A stretch of 48,224 nt of DNA from an uncultured Eubacteriales bacterium (GTDB lineage Bacteria > Bacillota > Clostridia > Christensenellales > Aristaeellaceae), in assembly GCA_902798105.1 (NCBI GenBank), contig CADBVG010000008.1, positions 1 to 48,224 of the forward strand, written 5' to 3'. The stretch's first letter is position 1. Every line of letters starts with the position of its first letter. The translations under genes were made by a program, and so were the position numbers. The notes beneath the pieces are model-generated. The model was given only the letters and a program-made list of their open reading frames with translations, made no database searches and was not told where the DNA came from. Of the stretch, positions 16,432 to 23,849 are shown one piece after another.

Positions 16432-17406
16432 TTATGCCGCCGCTTCGACTGAGCTATCTCCCTTAAGCAGCGCGTCGATGGCCCGGATGATTTCGGGGGT
16501 CTTGTAATCCTTCCCGTCCACGCCGTAAATCATCGTGTCGGCGAAGTTGTCGGCCAGCGTCTCCTCCGGGTCGATGACGTAGTCGGTGTTCCGGCCAAAC
16601 ACGTCCCAGAAATTGGCGGCCTCATCGGCGGTGTACATCGTGGTCATGTCGTCGATGGGCACAAGGCCGGTGACCATGACGTCAAAGAACGACTCGCCCG
16701 CCTTGGCGAAGGGCTTAGGGGTGGTGAACACGACCACGCAGTTCGTCATCTGACCGTTGATGTCAAAGGCGGCGTAGGAATTGTGGTGCCCCACGTCCGG
16801 GTTGGCGATGATCTGGTTCCTGATTTCAGGGGAGAATTCATAGTCGTCCTCCACGACCGTGAAGCCGAGGATGGCGTACATGGCAGCGCGGAAGTCGGGG
16901 TGATTGCGGGTCAGGCAGTGGAACAGCTCGTGGGCTACGATGGTGTCGAAGTATTGCTGGATCTCGGGATTATCGACAAAGCTGTATTTCATCATGTCTT
17001 CCCCGAGATAGATCTGCGTGCCGTGGGTATAGGCCCCGGCGTCGCATTCCTCGTGCATGGTGGTCTTGGCGAACACGATGTCGTCCGTGGGTGGCAGGGT
17101 ATAGCCCCGCTCGGCGCAGTTCTTCCGGATCAGGGCCATCGACTGGTCGATACGCGCTTTCTCGGCGTCGGTATAGTCCCGGGTCTGCTCCGCAGCGAGG
17201 GCCTCCAGCTCCTCCAGCGTGCCGTCCAGCTTTTGCAGGCGGAAGTTCAGGTCGTTTTGGGTCAGGTTGTCATAGTAATCCCGGTTGCCCAGCAGCAGCT
17301 TAGCCGCCTCCTTCGCGTCGGCGAAGCGATAGCCGAATTCGCCGCCTTCGGCCAGGCAGGCGGGGAGGAGAAGGGTAAGGACGATCAGAAAGGCTATTCT
17401 TCGCAT
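16432..17406 (-). CDS. Secreted or lipoprotein zinc metallopeptidase, uncharacterised
   Basis: A 324-residue exported protein. MRRIAFLIVLTLLLPAC is a signal sequence; Cys16 in LLPAC could be lipidated, or cleavage could follow CLA. The zinc motif HELFH is at about residues 176-180 (DTIVAHELFHCLTRNHPDF), and a downstream acidic motif EETLADNFADTM (about 281-292) resembles the glutamate helix of gluzincin-type peptidases. A charged helical region (about 60-110) precedes the catalytic part. I do not recognise the exact family and the substrate is unknown. ATG 17406 has AAAGGAG nearby; upstream in-frame codons would start inside the family A hairpin. It follows htpG on the same strand, separated by that hairpin. 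Confidence 0.75.
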   Translation of the reverse strand: MRRIAFLIVLTLLLPACLAEGGEFGYRFADAKEAAKLLLGNRDYYDNLTQNDLNFRLQKLDGTLEELEALAAEQTRDYTDAEKARIDQSMALIRKNCAERGYTLPPTDDIVFAKTTMHEECDAGAYTHGTQIYLGEDMMKYSFVDNPEIQQYFDTIVAHELFHCLTRNHPDFRAAMYAILGFTVVEDDYEFSPEIRNQIIANPDVGHHNSYAAFDINGQMTNCVVVFTTPKPFAKAGESFFDVMVTGLVPIDDMTTMYTADEAANFWDVFGRNTDYVIDPEETLADNFADTMIYGVDGKDYKTPEIIRAIDALLKGDSSVEAAA

Positions 17407-17434
17407 AAGACAAACTCCTTTATCTCTGTAGATG

Positions 17435-17469
17435 AATTCTGATTTGCCGCGGAGCGACAAATCAGAATT
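17435..17469. repeat. Family A hairpin (copy 4), between htpG and peptidase
   Basis: AATTCTGATTTGCCGC, loop GGA, then GCGACAAATCAGAATT: 16 bp with one mismatch. It lies just past the htpG stop and may end its transcript. Confidence 0.8.
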
Positions 17470-17490
17470 TGCAAATCATATCGCGCCTGT

Positions 17491-19350
17491 TTACTTTTCG
17501 ATCAGCTGGGTCAGCAGCGCGTTGCTGCGCTTCAGGAAGTCTACCATGCGGTCGGCCACCAGGGGCTGGCGGGCCATCTCGGCCAGGTCGGCCACCTGGG
17601 CGCATACGGTCTCGGTGCGCTCATTCTCCTCGGCGGCCTGCAGCCACTTTACCAGCGGGTGCTTGTCGTTGAGGACCAGGGTGCGCTTTTCGGGCAGCTT
17701 CATGTCCATGCCGCCCCAACGGCTGGACATCTCAGTAAAGCGCCGGTTCTGCTCGTCCACGGTGATCATGGAGATCAGCGCGTCGTCCTTGAAGGGCTTC
17801 AGCTGCACGTCCACGGTCTCGTCGCCCATAGCCTTGCGGAACAGGCCCTCCAGCTTCGCCCGGGCCTCCTCGCTGACCTCGCCCGCTTCGGTCAGGCTGT
17901 CGGCGGCGGCGTCCACCCGCTTGAAGCTGACCTTGCCGTCCCGTTCGGTGTACTCCAGGAAACTAATGAAGTTGTTGTCGATCAGGGTGTTCAGCAGGAT
18001 CACGTCCTTGCCCTGGTCGTTGTACAGCTTGATCATCTGGGCCTGGCGCTTTTCGTCGCTGGCGTAGTAGACGGTCTTGTTTTCGTCGGAGTCGCAGTTC
18101 TTGTTGATGTACTCGTCCAGCGTGACGTATTCGCCGCCGGTGGTCTTGTAGATCAGGGCACTCTTCACACGCTCGTAAAACTTTTCATCCTTGATGCAGC
18201 CGTACTTCACGAAGGGGTGGATGTCGTCCCAGTAGCGCTGGTAATCCTCGCGCTTGGTGTTGAATTCGCTGACCAGCCGGTCGGCCACCTTGCGGGTGAT
18301 GTAGGCGGCCATCTTCTTCACGTAGCCGTCGTTTTGCAGGAACGACCGGGACACGTTCAGCGGCAGGTCGGGGCAGTCGATGCAGCCCTTCAGCAGCAGC
18401 AGGAACTCGGGGATGACCTCCTTGATGTTGTCGGCCACGAACACCTGGTTGTTGTACAGCTTGATGACGCCCTCGCTGGCGGTGAATTCGTTCTTGATGC
18501 GGGGGAAGTAGAGTATGCCCTTCAGGTTGAAGGGGTATTCCGCGTTCAGATGGATCCAGAACAGCGGCTCCTCGAAGTCGTTGAATACCTTGCGGTAAAA
18601 TTCCTTGTACTCCTCGTCGGTGCACTCGTTGGGCCGCTTCATCCACAGCGGATGGGTGTCGTTGATCTGCTGGGGCTCGGGCGCCTTCTTCGGTTCCTCG
18701 CCCTCCTTGGGCTCCTCGGGCTTGACGACCTCGCTGACGAAAATCGGCACGGGCATGAAGGCACAGTGCTTCTCCAGCGTGCCGCGGATCGTCCACAGGT
18801 TCAGGAAGTCCTTATCCTCCTCGTCGATGTACAGCGTGATGGCCGTGCCCCGTTCGGTGCGGTCCGAGGGCTCGATCTCGTATTCCATGCCGTCCTCGCT
18901 CGTCCAGCGCACGGCGGGAGCGTCGGTATAGCTCTTGGAATCGATGACCACCTTGTCCGACACCATGAAGGCGCTGTAGAAGCCCAGGCCGAAGTGGCCG
19001 ATGATGCCCGCGCCTTCGCCCTTGCTCTCCTCGGTGTACTTGGTGATGAAGTCGGTCGCGCCGGAGAAGGCCACCTGGGCGATGTACTTGACGATCTCCT
19101 CCTCGGACATGCCGATGCCGTTGTCGATGAAGGTCAGCGTGCCCTTCTCCTTGTCGGCGATCACGTCGATGCGGTCGGGGGCGTCGTCGCCCTCCGCCTG
19201 GCCGTTGCTTACCAGCCAGCGGTACTTGCGGATGGCGTCGCAGCCGTTGGCGACCAGCTCGCGCACGAAGATATCCTTGTCGGAATACAGCCATTGCTTG
19301 ATGACCGGCATAATATTCTCAGCATTTATGGAAACGGTTCCCTTGGACAT
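17491..19350 (-). CDS. htpG: Hsp90-family chaperone HtpG
   Basis: A 619-residue ATP-dependent chaperone. The GHKL ATPase domain occupies about residues 1-230 with ELVANGCDAIRKY (N-box), DNGIGMSEEEI (G1) and GHFGLGFYSAFMVSD (G2). The middle domain includes KGILYFPR and LPLNVSRSFLQNDGYVKKM, and the C-terminal dimerisation domain follows. A glutamate/lysine-rich linker (EEPKEGEEPKKAPEP) near 220-240 is longer than in Bacillus HtpG. ATG 19350 has GGAGG 8 nt upstream; the GTG at 19359 is inside that site. A strong promoter and a CIRCE operator lie about 220-280 nt upstream, so HrcA control is likely. Its transcript probably ends at a family A hairpin. Confidence 0.94.
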   Translation of the reverse strand: MSKGTVSINAENIMPVIKQWLYSDKDIFVRELVANGCDAIRKYRWLVSNGQAEGDDAPDRIDVIADKEKGTLTFIDNGIGMSEEEIVKYIAQVAFSGATDFITKYTEESKGEGAGIIGHFGLGFYSAFMVSDKVVIDSKSYTDAPAVRWTSEDGMEYEIEPSDRTERGTAITLYIDEEDKDFLNLWTIRGTLEKHCAFMPVPIFVSEVVKPEEPKEGEEPKKAPEPQQINDTHPLWMKRPNECTDEEYKEFYRKVFNDFEEPLFWIHLNAEYPFNLKGILYFPRIKNEFTASEGVIKLYNNQVFVADNIKEVIPEFLLLLKGCIDCPDLPLNVSRSFLQNDGYVKKMAAYITRKVADRLVSEFNTKREDYQRYWDDIHPFVKYGCIKDEKFYERVKSALIYKTTGGEYVTLDEYINKNCDSDENKTVYYASDEKRQAQMIKLYNDQGKDVILLNTLIDNNFISFLEYTERDGKVSFKRVDAAADSLTEAGEVSEEARAKLEGLFRKAMGDETVDVQLKPFKDDALISMITVDEQNRRFTEMSSRWGGMDMKLPEKRTLVLNDKHPLVKWLQAAEENERTETVCAQVADLAEMARQPLVADRMVDFLKRSNALLTQLIEK

Positions 19351-19419
19351 GGTATTCACCTCCGAAATTCGTTAACGCCGCCTGTGCCGGATGTCCGCAT
19401 CAGCTTTGCGATGGACTCG

Positions 19420-19512
19420 GGTCCTTCGATGCCACTGACGCTCTGCTCAGGATGACAAACACGCGGTATCGCTGTCATTCTGAGTGGAGGGAAAGCCGAA
19501 GTCAAAGAATCC
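19420..19512. repeat. CTCAGGATGACA-type inverted pair (family C, copy 2)
   Basis: GGTCCTTCGATGCCACTGAC...GCTCAGGATGACA faces CTGTCATTCTGAGTGGAGG...AAAGAATCC. The pair falls in the 5' leader of htpG, between its promoter and its ribosome site. Confidence 0.7.
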
Positions 19513-19566
19513 TGTCGATCGGTTGACGCGGTGTCCGGGGGCGTTTAAACTGTGTTTACATCCATA

Positions 19567-19594
19567 ATTATAATCCGAATTGTTGGGTTGTCAA
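19567..19594 (-). promoter_or_regulatory. htpG: Strong promoter of htpG
   Basis: On the minus strand a perfect TTGACA (19594-19589) and a perfect TATAAT (19572-19567) are 16 bp apart. The transcript would have a leader of about 210 nt that contains family C repeats. Confidence 0.75.
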
Positions 19595-19601
19595 GGGAAT
19601 T

Positions 19602-19628
19602 TTAGCACTCGATGGCATAGAGTGCTGA
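19602..19628. promoter_or_regulatory. CIRCE element (HrcA operator)
   Basis: TTAGCACTC, nine bases, then GAGTGCTGA. This matches the CIRCE consensus TTAGCACTC-N9-GAGTGCTAA except for one base near the end. It lies 8 bp upstream of the htpG -35 and about 50 bp upstream of the promoter of the divergent XRE gene, so either or both could be repressed by HrcA. Confidence 0.88.
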
Positions 19629-19678
19629 TAAATCTGTGTTACGCAACTTAAAATACAGCGAATTCAACCATGAGTTGC

Positions 19679-19707
19679 TTGCAAACGACGGTTGAATATG
19701 CTATGGT
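19679..19707 (+). promoter_or_regulatory. Promoter and palindrome upstream of the XRE gene
   Basis: TTGCAA (19679-19684) and TATGGT (19702-19707) are 17 bp apart. An inverted repeat TTCAACC (19663-19669) / GGTTGAA (19690-19696) brackets the -35 and is a candidate operator for autoregulation by the XRE protein. Confidence 0.55.
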
Positions 19708-19764
19708 ATTAGCAGGCAAAAGCCAACAAAATGCATACATCCGTGAAGAATGGAGGCGGAAAAG

Positions 19765-21339
19765 ATGATTGACAACATTCAAGTAGGAAAGACCATTGCA
19801 AAGCTAAGGCAGAACAAGAACATGACCCAACAACAACTGGCCGCGGCGCTGAGTGTGTCGCATCAGGCTGTTTCCAAGTGGGAGACCGGGGCGGCCCTGC
19901 CCGATGTGCAGACGCTGGTGGCGCTGACGCGACTGTTCGGCATTACCATCGAGCAGCTGCTGGAGGGCGAGGTGCTGGAGGATCGCGTGGAACCCCCGAA
20001 GTCGGCTTCTCCCTTCGACGAGTCGATACAGAATATAGGTAACTTTGTCAACAACATCGTGGACAGCGTGGGCAGCATCTTCCGCAGCGAGCGTAAGGAC
20101 GCAGCGGACGACGGAGCGGAGGACGCCCAGGCGACGAAGACAGCCCAGGAGAGCGACGAAGGCAATGCCGACGCGCCCGAATCCGACGCATCCGGGGAGA
20201 CTGCCGAGCCCTTTGACGTGCAGACGCTGTTGCAGATGGCCCCGTTCATGAGCAAGGCGGCGGTGGACGAGCTGCTGCTGGAGAACAAGGATAAGCTGAC
20301 CGCGGGGGACATCGCCCGGTTTGCCCCCTTTGCCAGCCAGGAGTGCCTGGAAAAGCTGATCCAGACCAACGACGAGCAGTTGGATTGGGACGTGCTGCGC
20401 AAGGTGGCCCCGTTCCTGAAGCGGGACATGGTGGACGGCCTGGCCCGGGCCGCGGCCAAGGGCGGGCGCACCGTCAAGCGGGCGGTCAACCAGACCATCA
20501 ACACCGATGAACTGGGAAAGACCATGCAGGATGTGGGACAGAAGATCGGCGCAGGCGTGGAAAAGGCCCTGCGAAAGGCCAGCAAGCTGGGCGGCGAGAT
20601 GATGGAGGAGATGTCTTCGGCCATCAACGGCATCGTCGAGGGCGTAAAGGAGAAGCAGAACCGCGTCGACGCCCTGCGCAGGGCCGCCTGTGAGCGCGCC
20701 CTCCAGGATGAAAACTGGGAGTGGCTGGCCGACCACGTCGGCGACATCAAGGATGAAGAGCTGTTGCGCGAAATCGCCCAGAAGGCCAACGGGCTGGGCA
20801 TGCACGACTGGGTGCTGGAGCACCTGAACGGCTACGCCGACACCCGCACCATCGACGCTGCCATCGAGGCGGGCAACTGGGGCTGGCTGGGCGACCACGT
20901 CTGGCAGTTCGAGGACGATTTGCAGGAGAAGATCGCCCTGGCCGCCGCGAAGCAGGAAAACTGGCAGTGGCTGGCCACCTACGCCGAGCAGATTTCCCTG
21001 GAGAACTGCGCCGACGAGATCGCTTTGGCTGCCTACCGGGCCGAGGCGCGGGTGCTGGCGCTCCAGCTTGCGACCCACTGCATGAACGATGCCCAGCGGG
21101 AAAAGCTGGCCGACGCCGTGGTCGAGGCCGGGGATTTTGACTTCTTCGACCAGCTCAAGGACGTGCTCAGCCCCGAATACATCGGCAGGGTGCTGGTGGC
21201 CGTGGCCCAGGCGGGCGAGTGGGAGCGGGTGAAGCGCTTTGCCGAGTCCGCGGATTCCGACAGCATCGAAAAGCTGATGGAGTTGGCCATCGCCGAGGGC
21301 AACTTCGATGCCATCGACGCGTTGGACAAGTACCTGTAA
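19765..21339 (+). CDS. XRE-family regulator with long alpha-helical repeat domain
   Basis: A 524-residue protein. Residues 1-65 are a classic HTH_3 domain (TIAKLRQNKNMTQQQLAAAL, VSHQAVSKWETG, LPDVQTLVALTRLFGITIEQLL). A disordered acidic stretch rich in Ala, Glu, Asp and Ser spans about 100-150. Helical repeats follow: first LLQMAPFMSKAAVDELL, IARFAPFASQECLEKLI and LRKVAPFLKRDMVDGLA (xAPFxxxxxVDxL units), then about six units of about 33 residues marked by ENWEWLADHV, GNWGWLGDHV, ENWQWLATYA and GEWERVKRFA. This suggests a solenoid for protein binding. ATG 19765 is used because TGGAGG lies 8 nt before it; the ATG at 19750 overlaps that site. It is transcribed divergently from htpG across a CIRCE element. 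I do not recognise a named family for the C-terminal part. Confidence 0.8.
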   Translation: MIDNIQVGKTIAKLRQNKNMTQQQLAAALSVSHQAVSKWETGAALPDVQTLVALTRLFGITIEQLLEGEVLEDRVEPPKSASPFDESIQNIGNFVNNIVDSVGSIFRSERKDAADDGAEDAQATKTAQESDEGNADAPESDASGETAEPFDVQTLLQMAPFMSKAAVDELLLENKDKLTAGDIARFAPFASQECLEKLIQTNDEQLDWDVLRKVAPFLKRDMVDGLARAAAKGGRTVKRAVNQTINTDELGKTMQDVGQKIGAGVEKALRKASKLGGEMMEEMSSAINGIVEGVKEKQNRVDALRRAACERALQDENWEWLADHVGDIKDEELLREIAQKANGLGMHDWVLEHLNGYADTRTIDAAIEAGNWGWLGDHVWQFEDDLQEKIALAAAKQENWQWLATYAEQISLENCADEIALAAYRAEARVLALQLATHCMNDAQREKLADAVVEAGDFDFFDQLKDVLSPEYIGRVLVAVAQAGEWERVKRFAESADSDSIEKLMELAIAEGNFDAIDALDKYL

Positions 21340-21366
21340 GGGCTGCTTATTGGGGCTGACTTTCCG

Positions 21367-21411
21367 AATTGTGCCGCCTGGAAATCCTGTGGATTTCCAG
21401 GCGGCACAATT
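21367..21411. terminator. 21-bp perfect hairpin after the XRE gene
   Basis: AATTGTGCCGCCTGGAAATCC, loop TGT, then its exact reverse complement. The T-run expected of an intrinsic terminator is missing. Its length, 3-nt loop and GAAATCC/GGATTTC core resemble the other hairpin repeats of the window. Confidence 0.6.
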
Positions 21412-21464
21412 GAAACCAGGTAGTCGGCACAACCTGCCAGCCTTGAAAAGCCTCCTCCATACAT

Positions 21465-21493
21465 TTGACAAATCGCTGCTGATTCAATATAAT
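21465..21493 (+). promoter_or_regulatory. Consensus sigma-A promoter of the YjcQ-like gene
   Basis: TTGACA and TATAAT, both perfect, are 17 bp apart, an unusually strong vegetative promoter for a small gene of unknown function. Confidence 0.85.
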
Positions 21494-21526
21494 CTATAAA
21501 AGTACCAACAGAGGAGGCAAAGTATT

Positions 21527-21859
21527 ATGGCGAAGGACGATTACCATGTGGTTATGTTCCGAATCCTGAAGTATTTGTATCATCAGCTGAAAAAGGGGTT
21601 GCCTGTAGAACCGGAAATGCTGCTGTACGACAGCAAGACATGCAAGGTCAATGAACCCTACTGGCGCTACATCATGATCAGTATGCAGGAGAAGGGATTG
21701 ATAGATGGGCTGGTAAAGGGGGAGGGCGAGCCCTATGCACAGCTGGAGGCGCAGCTGAAGGACGTGCAGATCACGCCCGATGGAATTGAACTGCTGAGCG
21801 ACAGCAGCATGAGTGACAAGGTCGATCAGATGATCAGGGGAATTCTCAGCATCGGTTGA
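21527..21859 (+). CDS. YjcQ-like small protein
   Basis: A 110-residue protein resembling the YjcQ family, a small winged-helix-type protein of unknown role found in Firmicutes and their phages. Features are FRILKYLYHQLKKG at residues 11-24, YWRYIMISMQEKGLIDG near 46-62, and VQITPDGIELLSDSSMSDKV near 77-96. The ITPxGxxLL piece is typical of winged-helix wings. AGAGGAGG lies 9-16 nt before the ATG. It is a single-gene unit with a consensus promoter and a canonical terminator. The family assignment is from recall of the motif pattern and is moderate. Confidence 0.7.
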   Translation: MAKDDYHVVMFRILKYLYHQLKKGLPVEPEMLLYDSKTCKVNEPYWRYIMISMQEKGLIDGLVKGEGEPYAQLEAQLKDVQITPDGIELLSDSSMSDKVDQMIRGILSIG

Positions 21860-21900
21860 TCTGTATGTGTACCATTGATTGAATCGGCAATGTACTGAAA

Positions 21901-21951
21901 AGCGAATCGTCTCCGTGGCCTGCCGGACCGCGGAGACGATTCGCTTTTTTC
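21901..21951. terminator. Bidirectional intrinsic terminator
   Basis: AGCGAATCGTCTCCG and CGGAGACGATTCGCT form a perfect 15-bp stem with a 15-nt loop, followed by TTTTTT on the plus strand and preceded by AAAA, which acts for the minus strand. It ends both the YjcQ-like gene and the phosphotransacetylase gene. Confidence 0.9.
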
Positions 21952-21962
21952 GTGAAGGTTCC

Positions 21963-23072
21963 TTATTCGATGCCCTGGGCGGCGGTGATAATGCTCATCA
22001 GGTAGACCTCCTCGGCGTTGCAGCCGCGGGAAAGGTCGTTGATTGGGGCGTTGAGGCCCTGGAGAATGGGGCCGATGGCCATGAAGCCGCCGAGGCGCTG
22101 GGCAATCTTGTAGCCGATATTGCCGGACTGGATCTCCGGGAAGATGAAGGTGTTGGCATAGCCGGCGACCGCGCTGCCGGGGAACTTGAGCTGGCCGGCC
22201 TCTGGAACAAACGCGGCGTCGAACTGCATTTCGCCGTCGCAGGGGATTTCGGGGTGGGTCTGCTTGACGATGGCAGTGGCCTCGCGCATCATGTCCGGGC
22301 CGGCGCCCTTGGCGGAGCCGTTGGTGGAGTAGGACAGCATGGCGACCTTCGGGTCGATGCCGAAGAGCCTTGCGGTGCGCGCCGTCTCGACGGCAACCTC
22401 CGCCACCTGCTGGGCGGCGCTCAGGACCACATTGCCCTGGTCGTCCAATTTGTCTTCGTAGGAGACGTTTATGGCACAGTCGCCCATGGCGAGCTTTTCA
22501 TCGCCGCGGATGAGGATAAAGCAGGAGGATACGAGGCTTGCGCCTTCCCGGGTCTTGACCAGTTGGAGCGCGGGCCGCACGGTGTCGGCGGTGGAATAGG
22601 TCGCGCCGCCGAGCAGGGCGTCGGCCAGGCCTTCCTTGACCAGCATGGTGCCGAAATAGTTGGGCTTGAGTAGCATTTCCCGTGCCTGCTCCGCGGTGGC
22701 CTTGCCCTTGCGCAGCGCCACAAAATCATCCACAAGCCTGTCCATATCGGGATAGGCGGCGGGGTCGATGATCTCAAGCCCCTCGATGTCGAAGCTGCCC
22801 TCGGCGGCGGCTGCCCTGACCGCGTCCACATTGCCGATGAGCACGGGGGTGATGAAGCCGTCCTGCTTCAAACGCGCGGCGGCCTCGAGAATTCGGGCGT
22901 CGGTGCCTTCTGTGAAGACAAGGCTGCGGGGGTTGGCCTTGAGGCGCTCGATGAGGGAATCAAGCATTCCGGGAACGGCGCTTTCCGTGGCGGCGGATTC
23001 TTCCGCCCAGGCCGGTGTGGACAGGCTCAAAAGCATCAGAAGCGCCAGTATCATGCCCAGGTATTTTTTCAT
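21963..23072 (-). CDS. pta: Phosphate acetyltransferase with an N-terminal signal peptide
   Basis: A 369-residue protein. From about residue 36 it is a complete phosphotransacetylase (acetyl-CoA + Pi to acetyl phosphate + CoA): LIERLKANPRSLVFTEGTDARILEAA, KPNYFGTMLVKEGLADALLGGA, MLSYSTNGSAKG (active-site region), and FPEIQSGNIGYKIAQRLGGFMAIGPILQGL. The first 23 residues are a textbook Sec signal: MKK, a hydrophobic LGMILALLMLLSL stretch, then AWA-EE for cleavage. AGGAGG is 7 nt before this ATG, while the internal ATG before LDSLIERL has no ribosome site, so the signal is probably translated. Pta is normally cytosolic and needs CoA, so export would be surprising. No acetate kinase gene is adjacent. 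A shared terminator follows. Confidence 0.9.
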   Translation of the reverse strand: MKKYLGMILALLMLLSLSTPAWAEESAATESAVPGMLDSLIERLKANPRSLVFTEGTDARILEAAARLKQDGFITPVLIGNVDAVRAAAAEGSFDIEGLEIIDPAAYPDMDRLVDDFVALRKGKATAEQAREMLLKPNYFGTMLVKEGLADALLGGATYSTADTVRPALQLVKTREGASLVSSCFILIRGDEKLAMGDCAINVSYEDKLDDQGNVVLSAAQQVAEVAVETARTARLFGIDPKVAMLSYSTNGSAKGAGPDMMREATAIVKQTHPEIPCDGEMQFDAAFVPEAGQLKFPGSAVAGYANTFIFPEIQSGNIGYKIAQRLGGFMAIGPILQGLNAPINDLSRGCNAEEVYLMSIITAAQGIE

Positions 23073-23125
23073 AATAATCCTCCTGCTGTTAATGTGTTAA
23101 CATGTATATGTCGTGGCGGCAAAGC

Positions 23126-23215
23126 GGAAACGCGCGCTACCCGCGCACGAGGACCGGAAACGCGCGCGCTACCCGCGCACGAGGACCGGAAACGCGCGCG
23201 CTACCCGCGCACGAG
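23126..23215. repeat. Three tandem 30-32 bp GC-rich units
   Basis: GGAAACGCGCG(CG)CTACCCGCGC-ACGAGGACC is repeated three times head to tail (30, 32 and 28 bp) upstream of pta. There are no spacers, so it is not a CRISPR array. CGCGCGCG tracts make each unit able to form alternative structures. Confidence 0.85.
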
Positions 23216-23240
23216 ATGGCGATGCTACATGAACGACGCC

Positions 23241-23267
23241 TGTAGCGGCGGCCTCTGTGCCGCCATA
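23241..23267. repeat. GC-rich hairpin (family D, copy 3)
   Basis: TGTAGCGGCGGCCTCTGTGCCGCCATA folds as GGCGGC/GCCGCC and shares the TGTAGCGGC core with copies at 16402 and 39884. Confidence 0.6.
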
Positions 23268-23467
23268 AAAGCGACAGATACACCCGGAACTGAATAGTTG
23301 CATTGGCATTATATACCTTCGCGGAGTTGGCTGTCAATCATAAAGGCCGCGGGAGCGCTGCGAAGACGGCTTCTTCTATCGGGACAGCGAAATGATTGCC
23401 TTCCCGATCAACTGCCGCGCCGAAGGTTCAACCGTCCATTCAGGCAATGTCATCAACTGAGCAGAAA

Positions 23468-23553
23468 GAACCTTCGACTTCGGCTTCGCCTCCGCCCGGA
23501 ATGACAGCGTTGCGCTTCGTCTGTCATCCTGAGCGGAGTCGAAAGATCTGTTA
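23468..23553. repeat. CTCAGGATGACA-type inverted pair (family C, copy 3)
   Basis: AACCTTCGACTTCGGCTTCG...GGAATGACA faces TGTCATCCTGAGCGGAGTCG-AAAGATC. It lies in the 777-nt gene-poor gap between pta and the YkvA-like gene, which otherwise holds tandem repeats, a GC hairpin and an ABC-ATPase relic. Confidence 0.8.
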
Positions 23554-23640
23554 CCCTGCGTTGTGGAACGTGGTATTGATCCTGCAACAATCCCTCGGTT
23601 GAGGACTTCGCCCATTCAGGGAGGGCTCCATCCCCAGTAG

Positions 23641-23790
23641 CGACTGCATTTGCGTGGAGCACCTGTCCAAACGCTTTCGGCGGGCCCGTAAAAAATCGCC
23701 GTCGACGCGGTGAGAGACGTGTCCTTCTCCATCGAACGGGGCGATACGATTGCGGAAAATGATGGCGGAAATCAGTAGAATAACAAACCG
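23641..23790 (+). pseudogene. Relic of an ABC transporter ATPase N-terminus
   Basis: One frame reads CICVEHLSKRFRRARK and, after a +1 shift near 23690-23695, another reads KIAVDAVRDVSFSIERGDTI, followed by decay (AENDGGNQ, stop). Together they match the start of ABC ATPases of the polysaccharide/ABC-2 type (VxHLSKxF...AVxDVSFxIxxGexxG). The Walker A that should follow is gone. It is a small degenerate fragment; no intact partner is nearby. Confidence 0.6.
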
Positions 23791-23849
23791 GGACGCTGCG
23801 GGAAAAAGATGCCCTACAGCGCCCCGACGTCGGTATATCCCGGTTGGCA

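Noticed and set aside
23126-23215. Possible CRISPR array of three 30-32 bp repeats
   Set aside because: The units abut directly with no unique spacers and no cas genes are present.
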